Assembly: GCA_039519185.1 (NCBI GenBank) | Contig: CM076847.1 | Span: 69,391,521 to 69,455,520, forward strand | Direction: 5' to 3' | DNA from: Astragalus membranaceus | Lineage: Eukaryota; Streptophyta; Magnoliopsida; Fabales; Fabaceae | DNA length: 64,000 bases | Part shown: positions 42,150 through 53,096 of the stretch, one piece after another | Layout: the number at the start of each line of letters is the position of its first letter | Position numbering within the stretch: position 1 is the first letter of the stretch | Notes under the pieces: model-generated | Databases searched by the model: none | What the model saw: only the letters and a program-made list of their open reading frames with translations | Told to the model about the DNA's origin: nothing | Program-made: the position numbers and the translations under genes

Positions 42150-42192
42150 AGGAGGAGACTAGGGGAGGCTCTCCAACAAAGGCTCATGAAGA
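42150..42192 (+). other. Scrambled deletion junction
   Basis: The stretch joins two words that also occur downstream in reversed order: 'aggaggagactagggga' (original at 42311-42327), then 'ggaggctctccaacaaa' (original at 42253-42269). It sits where PBS and most of gag are missing, and looks like filler DNA from a repaired break. Confidence 0.7.
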
Positions 42193-44506
42193 CAAGCAAT
42201 TTAACAAATTCCTAGAAGTCCTTAAACAATTGCACATTAATGTTCCTTTGGTGGAGGCTCTCCAACAAATGCCTAACTATGCAAAGTTTATGAAGGATGT
42301 GCTTACTAAGAGGAGGAGACTAGGGGAGTTTGAAACAGTGGCAATGACTGGGGAATGCAGCATGTTGATGCAAAACAAGCTCCCACCCAAATCAAAGGAT
42401 CCTGGCAGTTTTACTATACCATGCTCAATTGAAAATTTTTACTCTGGCCGTGCCCTGTGTGATTTGGGAGCCAGCATAAATCTCATGCCTAAGTCCATAT
42501 ACACTCAGCTAGGAGTGGGAACAGCCAGACCTACCTCACTTACACTGCAGCTAGCTGATAGAACTCTTGCATATCCAGAAGGAATCTTAGAAGATGTTCT
42601 AATAAAGGTAGACAAATTTGTATTTCCTGTTGATTTTGTAATCTTGGACTTTGATGCAGATAAAGAAGTACCCATCATATTGGGAAGACCATTCTTGGCC
42701 ACTGGAAGAACTTTGATAGATGTGCAAAGAGGAGAATTGATCATGAGGGTCAATGACCAAGAAGTCAAGTTCAACATTCTCAATGCTATGAAATTCCCAG
42801 GTCCCAACATTGAAGAGTGCTCCTTTGTGTCTGTTATTGACAAAGTAGTTCAAGATCACTTCCAGAAAAGCACAGATCACCTGAGGCAAATACTGGACAG
42901 CAGTGAAAATACAGCATCTGATACAGAAGCTACAGGAGAGGAGGAACATACAGCCAAAGAAATTTGGACTAAGAAATATGAGTCTTTGGAGCAGGAGAAT
43001 TCAGACATGAGAAAGCATCTCCCCTCCACTGAACAACCACCAACTCTGGAACTTAAAGAGTTGCCTTCACACCTCAAATATGCTTATCTAGGTAACAATA
43101 GTACTTTGCCTGTTATAATTGCTGCTGACCTTTCTGAAAAGCAGGAACAGGATCTGATTCAGACGCTACAGCGGCATAAAAAGGCAATTGGTTGGCAAAT
43201 GTCAGACATAAAATGTATCAGTCCAACCATTTGTATGCACAGAATAGTGTTAGAAGAAGACTCTAAAAATTACATTGAAGGGCAGAGGAGGTTGAATCCA
43301 ATTATGAAAGAGGTGGTGAAGAAGGAAATCATCAAGTGGTTGGATGCAGGTATTGTATACCCCATTTCTGACAGTGCATGGGTTAGTCCTGTGCAGTGTG
43401 TGCCAAAGAAGGGAGGGGTAACAGTAATAAAAAATGAGATGAATGAGCTGCTTCCAACCAGAAAAATAACAGGCTGGAGAATATGCATGGATTACAGGAG
43501 GTTGAATAAGGCAACAAGAAAGGACCATTTTCCATTGCCTTTCATTGACCAGATGCTGGACAGGCTAGCAGGTAAAGAATTTTATTGCTTTCTTGATGGT
43601 TATTCAGGTTATAACCAGATTGCAATATTACCTGAAGATCAGCAGAAGACTACATTCACTTGTCCATATGGCACCTTTGCTTTTAGAAGGATGCCATTTG
43701 GCCTGTGTAATGCACCTGCCACCTTTCAAAGGTGTATGATGGCAATTTTCTCTGATTACATTGAAAGATCCATGGAAGTCTTCATGGATGATTTCTCTGT
43801 GTTTGGAGAAACATTCCATCTATGCCTATCCAACTTGGAAGAAATCTTGATTAGATGTGAAGAAACTAACCTTGTGCTGAACTGGGAGAAATGCCATTTT
43901 ATGGTGCAAGAAGGTATAGTTTTGGGGCATAAGATATCCAAAAAAGGATTGGAAGTGGACAAGGCTAAAATAGAGGTCATTGAGAAGCTATCTCCTCCAA
44001 CAAACATCAAAGGTATTAGAAGCTTTTTGGGACATGCTGGGTTCTATAGGAGATTCATAAAAGATTTTTCAAAAATCTCCAAACCTTTGTACCAACTATT
44101 ACAGCATGATAACCCCTTTATATTTGATGAGCCATGCATATTAGCCTTTGATAAATTAAAGAAAGCTTTAATAACAGCACCAGTTATTATAGCTTCTGAC
44201 TGGAGTAAGCCTTTTGAGCTCATGTGTGATGCTAGTGACTTTGCCATTGGAGCTGTCCTTGGGCAAATGTATGATAAAATTTTTCACTCTATATATTATG
44301 CTAGCAAAACACTTGTAGAAGCTCAATTGAATTACACAGTCACTGAAAAAGAACTATTAGCCGTGGTCTTTGCATTTGATAAATTTAGATCATATTTGGT
44401 TGGCACCAAGGTAATTGTCTTCACAGACCATTCAGCTATTAAATATTTGATAACAAAAAAAGATGCAAAGCCTAGGCTAATTAGGTGGGTTCTCCTACTC
44501 CAATAA
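42193..44506 (+). pseudogene. Athila-like gag tail, protease, RT and RNase H
   Basis: The gag tail reads 'KQFNKFLEVLKQLHINVPLV'. The protease has 'ALCDLGASINLMP', with the DLG variant usual for Athila, and 'VPIILGRPFLATG'. RT has 'WRICMDYRRLNKATRKDHFP' and the catalytic 'VFMDDFSVFG'. RNase H has 'MCDASDFAIGAVLG' and 'FTDHSAIKYL'. The frame ends at TAA (44504-44506), inside a segment that continues in the same frame, so this is a simple nonsense mutation near the end of RNase H. A first Met inside the gag tail is at 42230. Confidence 0.9.
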
Positions 44507-46003
44507 TTTGATTTAGAAATAAGGGATAAAAAGGGAGTGGAGAACCAAGTTGCTGATCATCTTTCTAGATTGGAGAGAGACATTGCAGGTACAGTAGGTG
44601 GGGAGATCAAGGAATACTTTCCAGATGAGCAGCTGTTGGCAATGACTGTTGACTCATCAACCGCTGTAGCGGCCATTGTAACAACACTTGACGCTGCAGC
44701 GGCTGAACCCGCAACACCTTGGTATGCTGACATAGTGAACTTTCTGGTTAGCAAGGTGGTACCTCCTGAGATGACTTATCAGCAAAGGAGAAGGTTCTTC
44801 CACACAATGAAACAATATTATTGGGATGAACCTTTTCTATACAAGAAGTGCCAAGACCAGTTAATGAGGAGATGCCTAGCAGAGGAAGAACAAATTCAAG
44901 TGCTACAGCACTGCCATTCTGCACCATGTGGTGGGCATTTTGGTGGTGTTAGAACTGCTGCAAAGGTATTGCAATCTGGCTACTTTTGGCCTTCACTTTT
45001 CAAAGATGCTCAAGACTTTGTTAAAAAATGTAATAGGTGCCAAAGAACAGGGAATATTTCAAACAAACATGAAATGCCTTTAACAAACATTCTAGAGGTT
45101 GAACTCTTTGATGTTTGGGGAATGGATTTCATGGGACCTTTTCCCCCTTCTCATGGAAACCTATACATTTTAGTAGCTGTAGACTATGTTTCAAAATGGG
45201 TAGAAGCTGTTGCTTTACCCACAAATGATGCAAGGTCTGTGAGCAAATTTTTATTGAAAAACATTTTCACTCGTTTTGGAACTCCTAGAGCCATCATAAG
45301 TGATGAGGGATCTCATTTTTGTAATAAATTAATTGAGACCCTATTGGCTAAATATGGAGTGAAACATAAAATAGCAACTGCTTATCATCCACAAACTAGT
45401 GGTCAAACTGAATTGTCAAATAGAGAAATAAAAAGGATGTTGGAAAAAATGGTAGGGCCTTCAAGGAAAGAATGGTCAATACATCTAGATGATGCTTTAT
45501 GGGCCTACAGAACAGCTTATAAAACACCTTTGGGGATGTCTCCCTATAGGTTGGTTTATGGGAAGTCCTGTCACGTACCAATTGAACTTCAGCACAAGGC
45601 CCATTGGGCTCTAAAAAAACTCAACTTTGACTACAAGAAAGCAGGAGATGCTAGATTGCTGCAACTGAATGAATTGGAAGAACTTAGGCATTTTGCCTAT
45701 GAGAATGCAGCAATCTATAAAGAAAAAACCAAAGTATGGCATGATCAAAAACTGATAAAAAGAGATCTCACTGAAGGAGGACAGGTATTGCTTTACAACT
45801 CCAGGTTAAGATTGTTTCCTGGAAAGTTAAAATCTAGGTGGTCAGGCCCTTTTCAATTGATAAAAATATATAGCCATGGGGCTGTGGACCTTTATGATGT
45901 AACAACCAATACCACCTTCAAAGTGAATGGCCAAAGGGTTAAACAATATTTTGGTGAAAATGTGGTAAGGGACAAAACCACAATTGAGCTTAAAGATCTC
46001 TAA
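44507..46003 (+). pseudogene. Athila-like integrase, in the same frame after the nonsense codon
   Basis: Resumes after TAA with 'VENQVADHLSRLE', the RNase H to integrase link. HHCC finger: 'HFGGVRTAAKVLQSGYFWP' and 'CNRCQRTG'. The catalytic triad lies in 'WGMDFMGPFP', 'IISDEGSHFC' and 'QTSGQTELSNREIKRML'. The C-terminal domain ends 'RVKQYFGENV'. Two CGCT-NN-AGCG motifs (44662 and 44692) lie in the coding sequence before the finger and encode Ala-rich residues. It has lost its own start and would need read-through of the upstream stop. Confidence 0.9.
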
Positions 46004-46511
46004 TTTGAAAGAGAAAGTCTGGCTGCAGACTTTAAAAGCAAGCGCTCTTGGGAGGCACCCCAAGGATTCTAACAAAATTTTTATGTTTATTTTCTATGCA
46101 GGAAATTAGGATAAACGCTGTAGCGGTTGCTTATAACAACGGCGCTGTAGCGCTTGTCTTAAATCAGGGCTGGGTGAGGTCAAACAAAAAAATAAAAAGA
46201 TCTTGCTCAGGGTGAGCTGGCACTGTACCCCCAACCCTAGCCTGACCAGCACGTGCACCTACTCACCTGCAATTGTCAAATCAACAGTTTCATCTTCTCT
46301 CTCCCACTTCACTCACAAAACCGTAACTTTAATATCCACAACTCCCCACGCTACCATTTTCTTTTCTCTTTCTCTTTCCTTAATCTCTGAAACTGCTAGC
46401 AACCGTTACACTCACCACTCATAACTTCCATTCCTTCTTCTTCCTTCGTCCCAACACACACCAACATTTCCCAAAACACCCAGAAACAAATACGTAAGCT
46501 CTTAACCAACC
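46004..46511 (+). other. Spacer between integrase and third ORF
   Basis: Contains two CGCTGTAGCG motifs (46116 and 46143) 27 bp apart and a C-rich stretch before the third ORF. In Athila-type elements the third ORF is usually expressed from a spliced RNA; an acceptor could lie here but none is clear. Confidence 0.55.
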
Positions 46512-48381
46512 ATGACCAAAAAGCAAGCCGCACTCAAACGATCTGGTAAGGGAGCCACTAGGAAACCAGAACCCTCAAATCCTACCAAAAACACCATGGC
46601 TAAGGCAAATCAAAATCCTCAGAGGTTTTGGAAGATGGATTTCATAGCTGAAAGAGGATTTAAAACAGAAAGTGCTCCTGAGGAGGGATTTCTATTCTGG
46701 CATTGAAGAGCCTAAGGAGGGAAAACCTCAAACCCATTCACTGGTGAGAGGAGAAACTGTAAACTTCAACTCCAGAACAATCAATGATATCTTCCATCTG
46801 GGCTATCATGGAAAAGCGCTGGAAACTAAAGTTCTGAACTGGGGAGACGAAGAAATGGAAGCTGTTCGAAGAAGGATTTGTGTGGAAGGAGCAACTTGGG
46901 ACAAATTTGGAGCTGAATACAAAATTAAAAAAGCCTATCTATGTGAAGAAGCAAATCTGTGGTGTAGTTTTATCAAACACTCCCTGCTGCCTACATCTCA
47001 CACAACATTTGTGGAGAAAGAAAGACTCATTGTCATTGATGCTATAATGGCAGGAGAAAAGATAGACGTGGGCAGATTGATAGCAAGAGAGATAGAGAAG
47101 TGCAGAGTTAAAAAGGGAGGTAACTTATATTTTCCTTGTTTAATTTCTGAGTTGTGTCTGGAGGCTGATGTAGAAGTAGAAATGAAAGAAGAAAGAAGAT
47201 CCCCTCTTGGGGCATTTCCTTGCATTTTCAAAGTTAAGCAGAAACCTGCCGCTGCAGCGTCTTCTGACTCTCAAGCGCTACAGCGCTTAGAGCTGAAGCA
47301 GCAGGTCCTCTGCAAATTTGTGAAAGAAAAATTTGACTGGGAAAAAGCATTGTATGCTCAAATATCCAAAGGAAAAACATCAATTCCCCCTCCTCAATTC
47401 CCTGATTGGCTGCTGGAAGAAGAGCCAATTAAAAAGCAAGAGAAAAAGGGAGTTAGGGCAGAAAAGAAAAAGGTTGTGGCTAGTCCATCAAAGAAAGCAA
47501 AGGCTAGTCCAGCAAAGAAAACAAAGCCTAGCCCAGCCAAGAAAGTGCAAAAAGCTGTAGTAGAGGAGGAAAGCCTGGATTCTGATGACATTGAAAACAT
47601 TAGTGAGGAAGATGAAGAAGAAACTATTGCAGTTATGAAAGAGATGGAAAAGCAGGATGATGAAGAATCATCAGGAGAGGAGAGTGATACTGAAGAAGAA
47701 TCTGAGAGTGAAGAAGAGGAGCAAGCTGAAGAAATACAATGTGATCCAACCCCAAGCCCAAAGAAACCAAAAACCCCCCCTTCCAAACCAACCCCTACTG
47801 CCAAAACAACCAATCCACCATCAACCCCCACCACCATCCCTGAACAAACCAAACCAACACCTAAGAAAACACCTGCCAAGCAAGTAACACCAAAGAAGCC
47901 TGAACCAAAACAACCAGCAACAAAAGAAAAACCCACTGAGCAGCTCAAGAAAATTTATCAGTCATACATAAAGCCTAGAAAAATCCCAGGTATCAAACTG
48001 GCTGAGTACCCAGAAGAAGGTGTTCAGCCAGTAGGTGCTGCAGCAACTATGTCTGCAGTACCTAGTGACCCATTACCTGAGGTAAATCTGACAGAAGAGG
48101 AATCTGAAAAAGAGGCTGCTGAGGAGCTGGTGAATATGCAGGATGAAACAGAGCCAGTGCTGGAAGAACAGGAGGATGAAGAGGACCAAGAGCAAACAGA
48201 AGAGGAAGAAGCAGTGCAGGAATCAGACGCTGCACCGGCAGCAGTTCAGGAAGCAAGCGCTACAGCGCCACCAACCGCTGTAGCGGCTGACAAGACTGCT
48301 CCACCTCAGCCAAAGAAGAAGAAGGCAGCAAAAGGAGCCCCAGCACCTTCAAGAGCCAGTAAGAGGCTCAAGAAGGCCTAA
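46512..48381 (+). pseudogene. Athila-like third (env-like) ORF, frameshifted
   Basis: The ATG at 46512 (MTKKQAALKRSGKG) opens a basic N-terminus; the frame shifts by one base near 46690 and continues to 48381. The folded part ('GETVNFNSRTINDIFHLGYH', 'NLWCSFIKHSLLPTSHTTF', 'FPCLISELCLEADVEV') resembles the domain annotated as putative plant transposon protein in Athila-type elements. It is followed by Lys/Pro repeats (SPSKKAKASPAKK), acidic Glu/Asp/Ser tracts and a basic tail ending 'ASKRLKKA'. I see no convincing transmembrane segment, so 'envelope' is positional only. Four exact CGCT-NN-AGCG motifs and one imperfect copy are in the coding sequence. Confidence 0.75.
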
Positions 48382-49525
48382 TAAGGCAAGATTTGTTGGC
48401 TTCTTATGCCGGTTATGTACTTTGTACTTTATTTTGTTGTTGTTCTAAGGCCTCTCCCTTTCTTGTCAAGCAAGCAGTGAGGACACTGCTGAATTTAATT
48501 TCTGGGGGAGGACCTTATGGTTAACAGTGTTTTTAAATTAAGTACAATGATGTTTTTTTTAATATTTTAGTATAATTATGCCATGTTTTGCATGTGTTGC
48601 ATGTTTTTGAATATTTTGTATGCTTAAATAGAAAGTATGATTAGCTGCATGTTTTAAATTTCTTAGTAAGCAAAAGCTGATTCATATAGCTAAATACAAA
48701 TAAAATTTTTTTGAGTAAGGCAGCATTGTGTAAACAATGAAATGATTTTATTGCTGCTTTTACACAAAATCCAAGCTTAGTGAAGAAACTAGTTAGCTAG
48801 GAGTAATCTAAGGATAAAGTTATTGGATAGCCAAAGGGTTAGTCAAGTTTTCATTAAAAATTAAGAGTTGTTTTAAAAGCTAAGTTTGGGGGTGCATCGG
48901 TTATGTTAAGGCTAGGAACAAAAGATGATAAATTGGTCTTTGCAAAATGAAAAATAAAAAAATGAATGTGGTCTTGAAAAAAGTTGCAAAATATCTTAAA
49001 TAAATTGCTGAGCTGTTCCAAAAAGCATAAAAAGAAAATGCAAATAAGGAGCTCAGTAATGAAGATAGCATCTAGTTTTAATCATCAAAAGCTAGCGCTA
49101 CAGCGTCTACGGACTTTGAAGCGCTACAGCGTTTGATCACCAGACCAAAAGTTTATGCACTGACCAATATTCTAAAAAAGCCTAATTAAAGCCCTTTGCT
49201 GTGCTTTGAAGCCCCTCAGATCTTGTGTGAAATTGTTATTCCACTCTTCATTTTGAAAACATTCTTTGTCTAACCGAAAAGAAATCCATTCTTCCCAAAC
49301 CTTAGAGAAATTCTGAAATTAACTAGGGACTAAGTTAAGCTTTGATATCACACACTCACAACTGAGCAGTAATGATTCTATTTGAATTGTGGACCACTAT
49401 GGTGTGTGAAAATGATAAGAATTAGCTTATGAATAAATCCTGTTTAATTTAAAAGCTGCAGCTAGTTATATGAGCATTTTGTCTTGTTCAAGTGTCATTA
49501 CTTGGGGACAAGCAATGGTTTAAGT
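48382..49525 (+). other. 3' non-coding region of the Athila-like element
   Basis: AT-rich with no ORF of interest. Holds a pair of CGCTACAGCG motifs at 49096 and 49122. 'Gtttgggggtg'-type purine runs occur at about 48883-48893 and again before the LTR. Confidence 0.7.
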
Positions 49526-49534
49526 TTGGGGGTG
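49522..49534 (+). other. Polypurine tract of the Athila-like element
   Basis: AAGTTTGGGGGTG immediately before the 3' LTR start TGATAACC. Confidence 0.8.
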
Positions 49535-49819
49535 TGATAACCTTATTTTATATAGGTTATTTATGCTCCTAATACTTAAGTCAAGCTTATTTCTCAAGTA
49601 ATTCTAGTGCTTAAATATGTGAATATATGGATATTAGAATAAATATAGGTTATAAGTTAATTCCTTAAACCTTGGGCATAGTTAATGCCTTTGTAAATAT
49701 GTTTGATGTTTTGCTTTAGCGCTGCAGCGGTTTGCTATCTAGGAGACGCTACAGCGTTATATGACGGCTGACCATTGAGATATTTGTATGGCCACTTGAG
49801 GACATGATGAGTCACCACC
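49535..49819 (+). repeat. 3' LTR of the Athila-like element, first 285 bp
   Basis: Matches 40862-41146 almost base for base, including the motif pair at 49720 and 49747. It is interrupted after CCACC (49815-49819) by the minus-strand element. In the 5' LTR the sequence continues 'cttatctcttcc', which should appear after that element, beyond the window. Confidence 0.92.
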
Positions 49820-50182
49820 TGTTGCACCCCGAAAAATCCCCGGTTTGGGTTTCTCAATGTACAACGTGGAAAATTTTTGAAGCCGCCACCAATATTTTAA
49901 TTTTAAGACCAAAACATTGAAAAAAAAGTCTTTTGAACAAGGGGGATGGTCTTTTGAAAACTAGAGATATAGGTTCGGGGGTCGATTACGTGCGAGGAAG
50001 GTGTTAGCACCGCGCACGTCCTTTCTACCGAAAGGGAACCTCTAATTAAATGTGTGGTTTTAACGTTTGATTTGAAAAATACCTAGATTTATCTATTTAT
50101 TTCTTGTTTGAAGATGAATGGGAAAACTTAATGAAAATTTTATTTTCGGTGAGAAAGGGGGAAAAAAGGTTTTTAGAAAAAG

Positions 50183-51030
50183 TGCTTGACGGGACGTGGC
50201 CCGCTCCTACGTATTTCCCGGTGCGATGGAGAATTCAAAGCTACGTAGTTCTTGGTGTTTTTGAAAATGGTTGTTGGTTGGTATTTTTTAATATAGGGGT
50301 TTTAGGATTGTGTGATCTGTGTTGAAGGACCACTGGGGGTCTGGAGTGCCGCTGAGGGCTGAAGGAGCACTGGGGCTCTGGAGGACCACAGTTCACTTAT
50401 CCTAAAACGATGACTAACCCGGCCGTACGACCGACTTAATCCCCTACTTTAAAAAATAAGATTTTTGGTTTTTGAAATGAAAGAGATGTGTTTGTATTTT
50501 TTATTTGGGAAATTGTTTATTTTTGCACTTGACAGGGACGTGGCCCTGCTCCTACGTATCTCCAGGTGGAGAATCAAAGGCGACGTAGTTCTAACTCTTT
50601 GGTTTTGAAAAGGTTTTTTGTTTTGTTCTTTTTGGTGAGTTTTCGCAATAGGACGAGCATTAGTGAGTGATTAAACTAGCAGAGGCTATGATGAATCACT
50701 ACTAAATACTCAAAAAAAGAGAGTTGTACCACTAGTCGAACGAACAAAGGTTTCGAAAGAGATTGATTTGCACGATGATCACATTAACAAAGGTTATGAT
50801 GGATCACCGTTTATTATTCTAACGAGAAAAGGAGATTGCCACTAATAGCTAAACGAACAAAGGTTCTGATGAGCTACTAGCAACAATGAGTTTGGAAACG
50901 ATTCTTTTTGTTTGTTTTATGAAAATGATTTGTTTATGGTTGCGAAAAGAGATTTTTATTTGTTGCGCTTGACGAGAACGAGACTCGCTCCTACGTATCC
51001 CAAATGGGAATCAAAGCGACGTAGTTCTAA
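50183..51030. repeat. Three copies of a TACGTA-paired module
   Basis: Copies at 50183-50252, 50526-50593 and 50966-51030. Each has 'CTCCTACGTAT', then about 20-30 bp, then '(C/G)(A/T)(A/C)CGTAGTTCT'-like sequence. The plus-strand relative has only one copy (61768-61841). Confidence 0.8.
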
Positions 51031-51930
51031 TGAAAATGTTTTTTTTGAAAAGGGTTTGAAAGGGGAAGAGCTTTCATAATGATCAAGCAAGCAAAGGCTT
51101 TGAGTGATCATTACTAATAACCCTTGATGGCGTTCATGACAATCAAACAAGCCAAGGCTTTGAGTGATAGTCACTAATAACTCGCATTAAATGGAAAAGA
51201 GTTTGAAAGATTTTTGGAAAAAGCGTAAAGTTATTATCAATGATTGGTTACAAAGTTCAAGCACATTCAATAATCACGGAATCATGCATATGTTGAGCAT
51301 TAATTAAGACTAAACATGCCAATATGATCAAAAGATCCACTTATCTAGGATTCAAGATAAAGTTCTCAAAGAAAATGTGTGTGTGTAGGAAGGGGTGTAT
51401 TTACCCTAATGACTCTATGCTACAACATGCATGTAGACTTACGTCTTCATTAGGAGGTCATACACATGGATGGAATGGCATATAATTGAATCAAGACATT
51501 TAAAATGCATCAAAAACAAGCAAGCAATTGGTCATAGGCATAGAATGTTATTAAACTAAGGAACATATGAGCAATGATTTCTTAATAACATGAACAAAAG
51601 GGGAAATTGCATCAAGGCTAAGGTAAGCCTATCCTTTGCATTCATGAATAAGTGCGCAAAGGCTAATAACACAATCAAAGAGGAGGGAGCATCAAGGTTT
51701 TGGGTAACCTATCCTTTGCAATACCCCATGGACCTTAAACCATAAACCTAACTATCTCATCTTTTATTCGTTAAGAAGTGAAAAGGGGAAGGTTGAATCA
51801 TCTAAAACCATCCTCACCACTTAGAATATGATGCACTAGGCATAAGCGGGAATCATATGATTTATCCTCAACAATGGACAATAATAAAAGTAGAATACAA
51901 GAGCAAGTAAATAAACACTAAAGCTAAGTT

Positions 51931-52510
51931 GAATCATATCTTGCAATCCACTCACTTAAATTATGATGCTCTAAGCACAAGTGAGAATCAAGTTGCAAAA
52001 TCATCAACAAACAAACTCCAAAGATTAAACAAGAAAGGCTCATAAACAAGGTTGAATCATATCTTGCAATCCTCTCACTTAAATTATGATGCTCTAAGCA
52101 CAAGTGAGAATCAAGTTGCAAAATCATCAACAAACAATAAACAAATAACACAAGATTAGTAAACTAAGATGAAGTTTAATCATATCTTGCAATCCTCTCA
52201 CTTAAATTATGGTGCTCCAAGCACAAGTGAGAATCAAGTTGCAAAATCATCAACAAACAATAAACAAATAAAACAGGAGTAGTAAACTAAAACGAGGTTG
52301 AATCATATCTTGCAATCCTCTCACTTAAATTATGGTGCTCCAAGCACAAGTGAGAATCAAGTTGCAAAATCATCAACAAACAATAAACAAATAAAACAAG
52401 AGTAGTAAACTAAGATGAAGTTGAATCATGTCTTGCAATCCTCTCACTTAAATTATGATGCTCCAAGCACAAGTGAGAATCAAGTTGCAAAATCATCAAC
52501 AACACAAATA
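51931..52510. repeat. Tandem repeat, five copies of about 123 bp
   Basis: The word 'aatcatatcttgcaatc' recurs with unit starts at 51931, 52053, 52177, 52300 and 52423. Units also share 'aagcacaagtgagaatcaag' and 'ttgcaaaatcatcaac'. Confidence 0.93.
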
Positions 52511-53084
52511 TTTGCAAGTAATATGGACTAAAAGTCACATTTAACACAAGGATTTAAACACTAATAACAAGGTTGATCAACATCAAGTAAAATGGAACAA
52601 CAAGATAAATTAAAACCCCAAAGAAAATGCGAACCACATAGGAGACAAAATCACATGTTTATTCCATTAAAATGCAAAGATCAACACAAAATAACAACAA
52701 ACTACATTTTAAAGATGAAAGTGATGAGTATGAGAAAATGATGAAGAGAATATGAATTTTGATGCAAAGTATTGTAAATGATGTAAGGGTTTTAGAGATT
52801 CACCTAGGATCCAAACTAGTAGAAGTAGGAAATGAAGGAAAAATAACCAAATCAACTAGAATCTTCAAGAGATAAATGGTGAAAGGAGGAGGATCTATGA
52901 AGGAGGGAGGAGTGGATTTGAGGTGATTTTGTGGTGTTTGGGTGAAGGGAACAAAATAAATGGAGGAGAGGAGAGTGGGGGGAGGGCTACGGCCTATGAG
53001 AGAAGGGGGAGAGGAGGAGAATTGGGTTGATTTCAAGTGAGAGAAGGAATGAGCAAAAAAATTGTGATGTGTGGAGAATGAAAG

Positions 53085-53096
53085 GGTATTTATAGG
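53085..53096 (-). promoter_or_regulatory. TATA-like box in the minus-strand LTR
   Basis: The minus strand reads CCTATAAATACC, the equivalent of the TATA box at about 59980 in the plus-strand LTR. Confidence 0.6.

Larger units (their letters stand above)
40862..49819 (+). mobile_element. Athila-like Ty3 element with env-like ORF, truncated in the window by a nested insertion
   Basis: Left LTR starts TGATAACC at 40862; the right LTR starts at 49535 after the PPT and is cut after 285 bp by a further insertion at 49820. The coding order gag tail, protease, RT, RNase H, integrase, third ORF is that of Athila/Calypso/Cyclops-type elements. Most of gag and the PBS are deleted. Pol has one nonsense codon and the third ORF one frameshift. 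The element carries the paired CGCT-NN-AGCG motif throughout. Confidence 0.88.

Noticed and set aside
47394..47948. A 184-codon Ser-rich minus-strand ORF
   Set aside because: Antisense shadow of the acidic and Lys/Pro-rich part of the third ORF.
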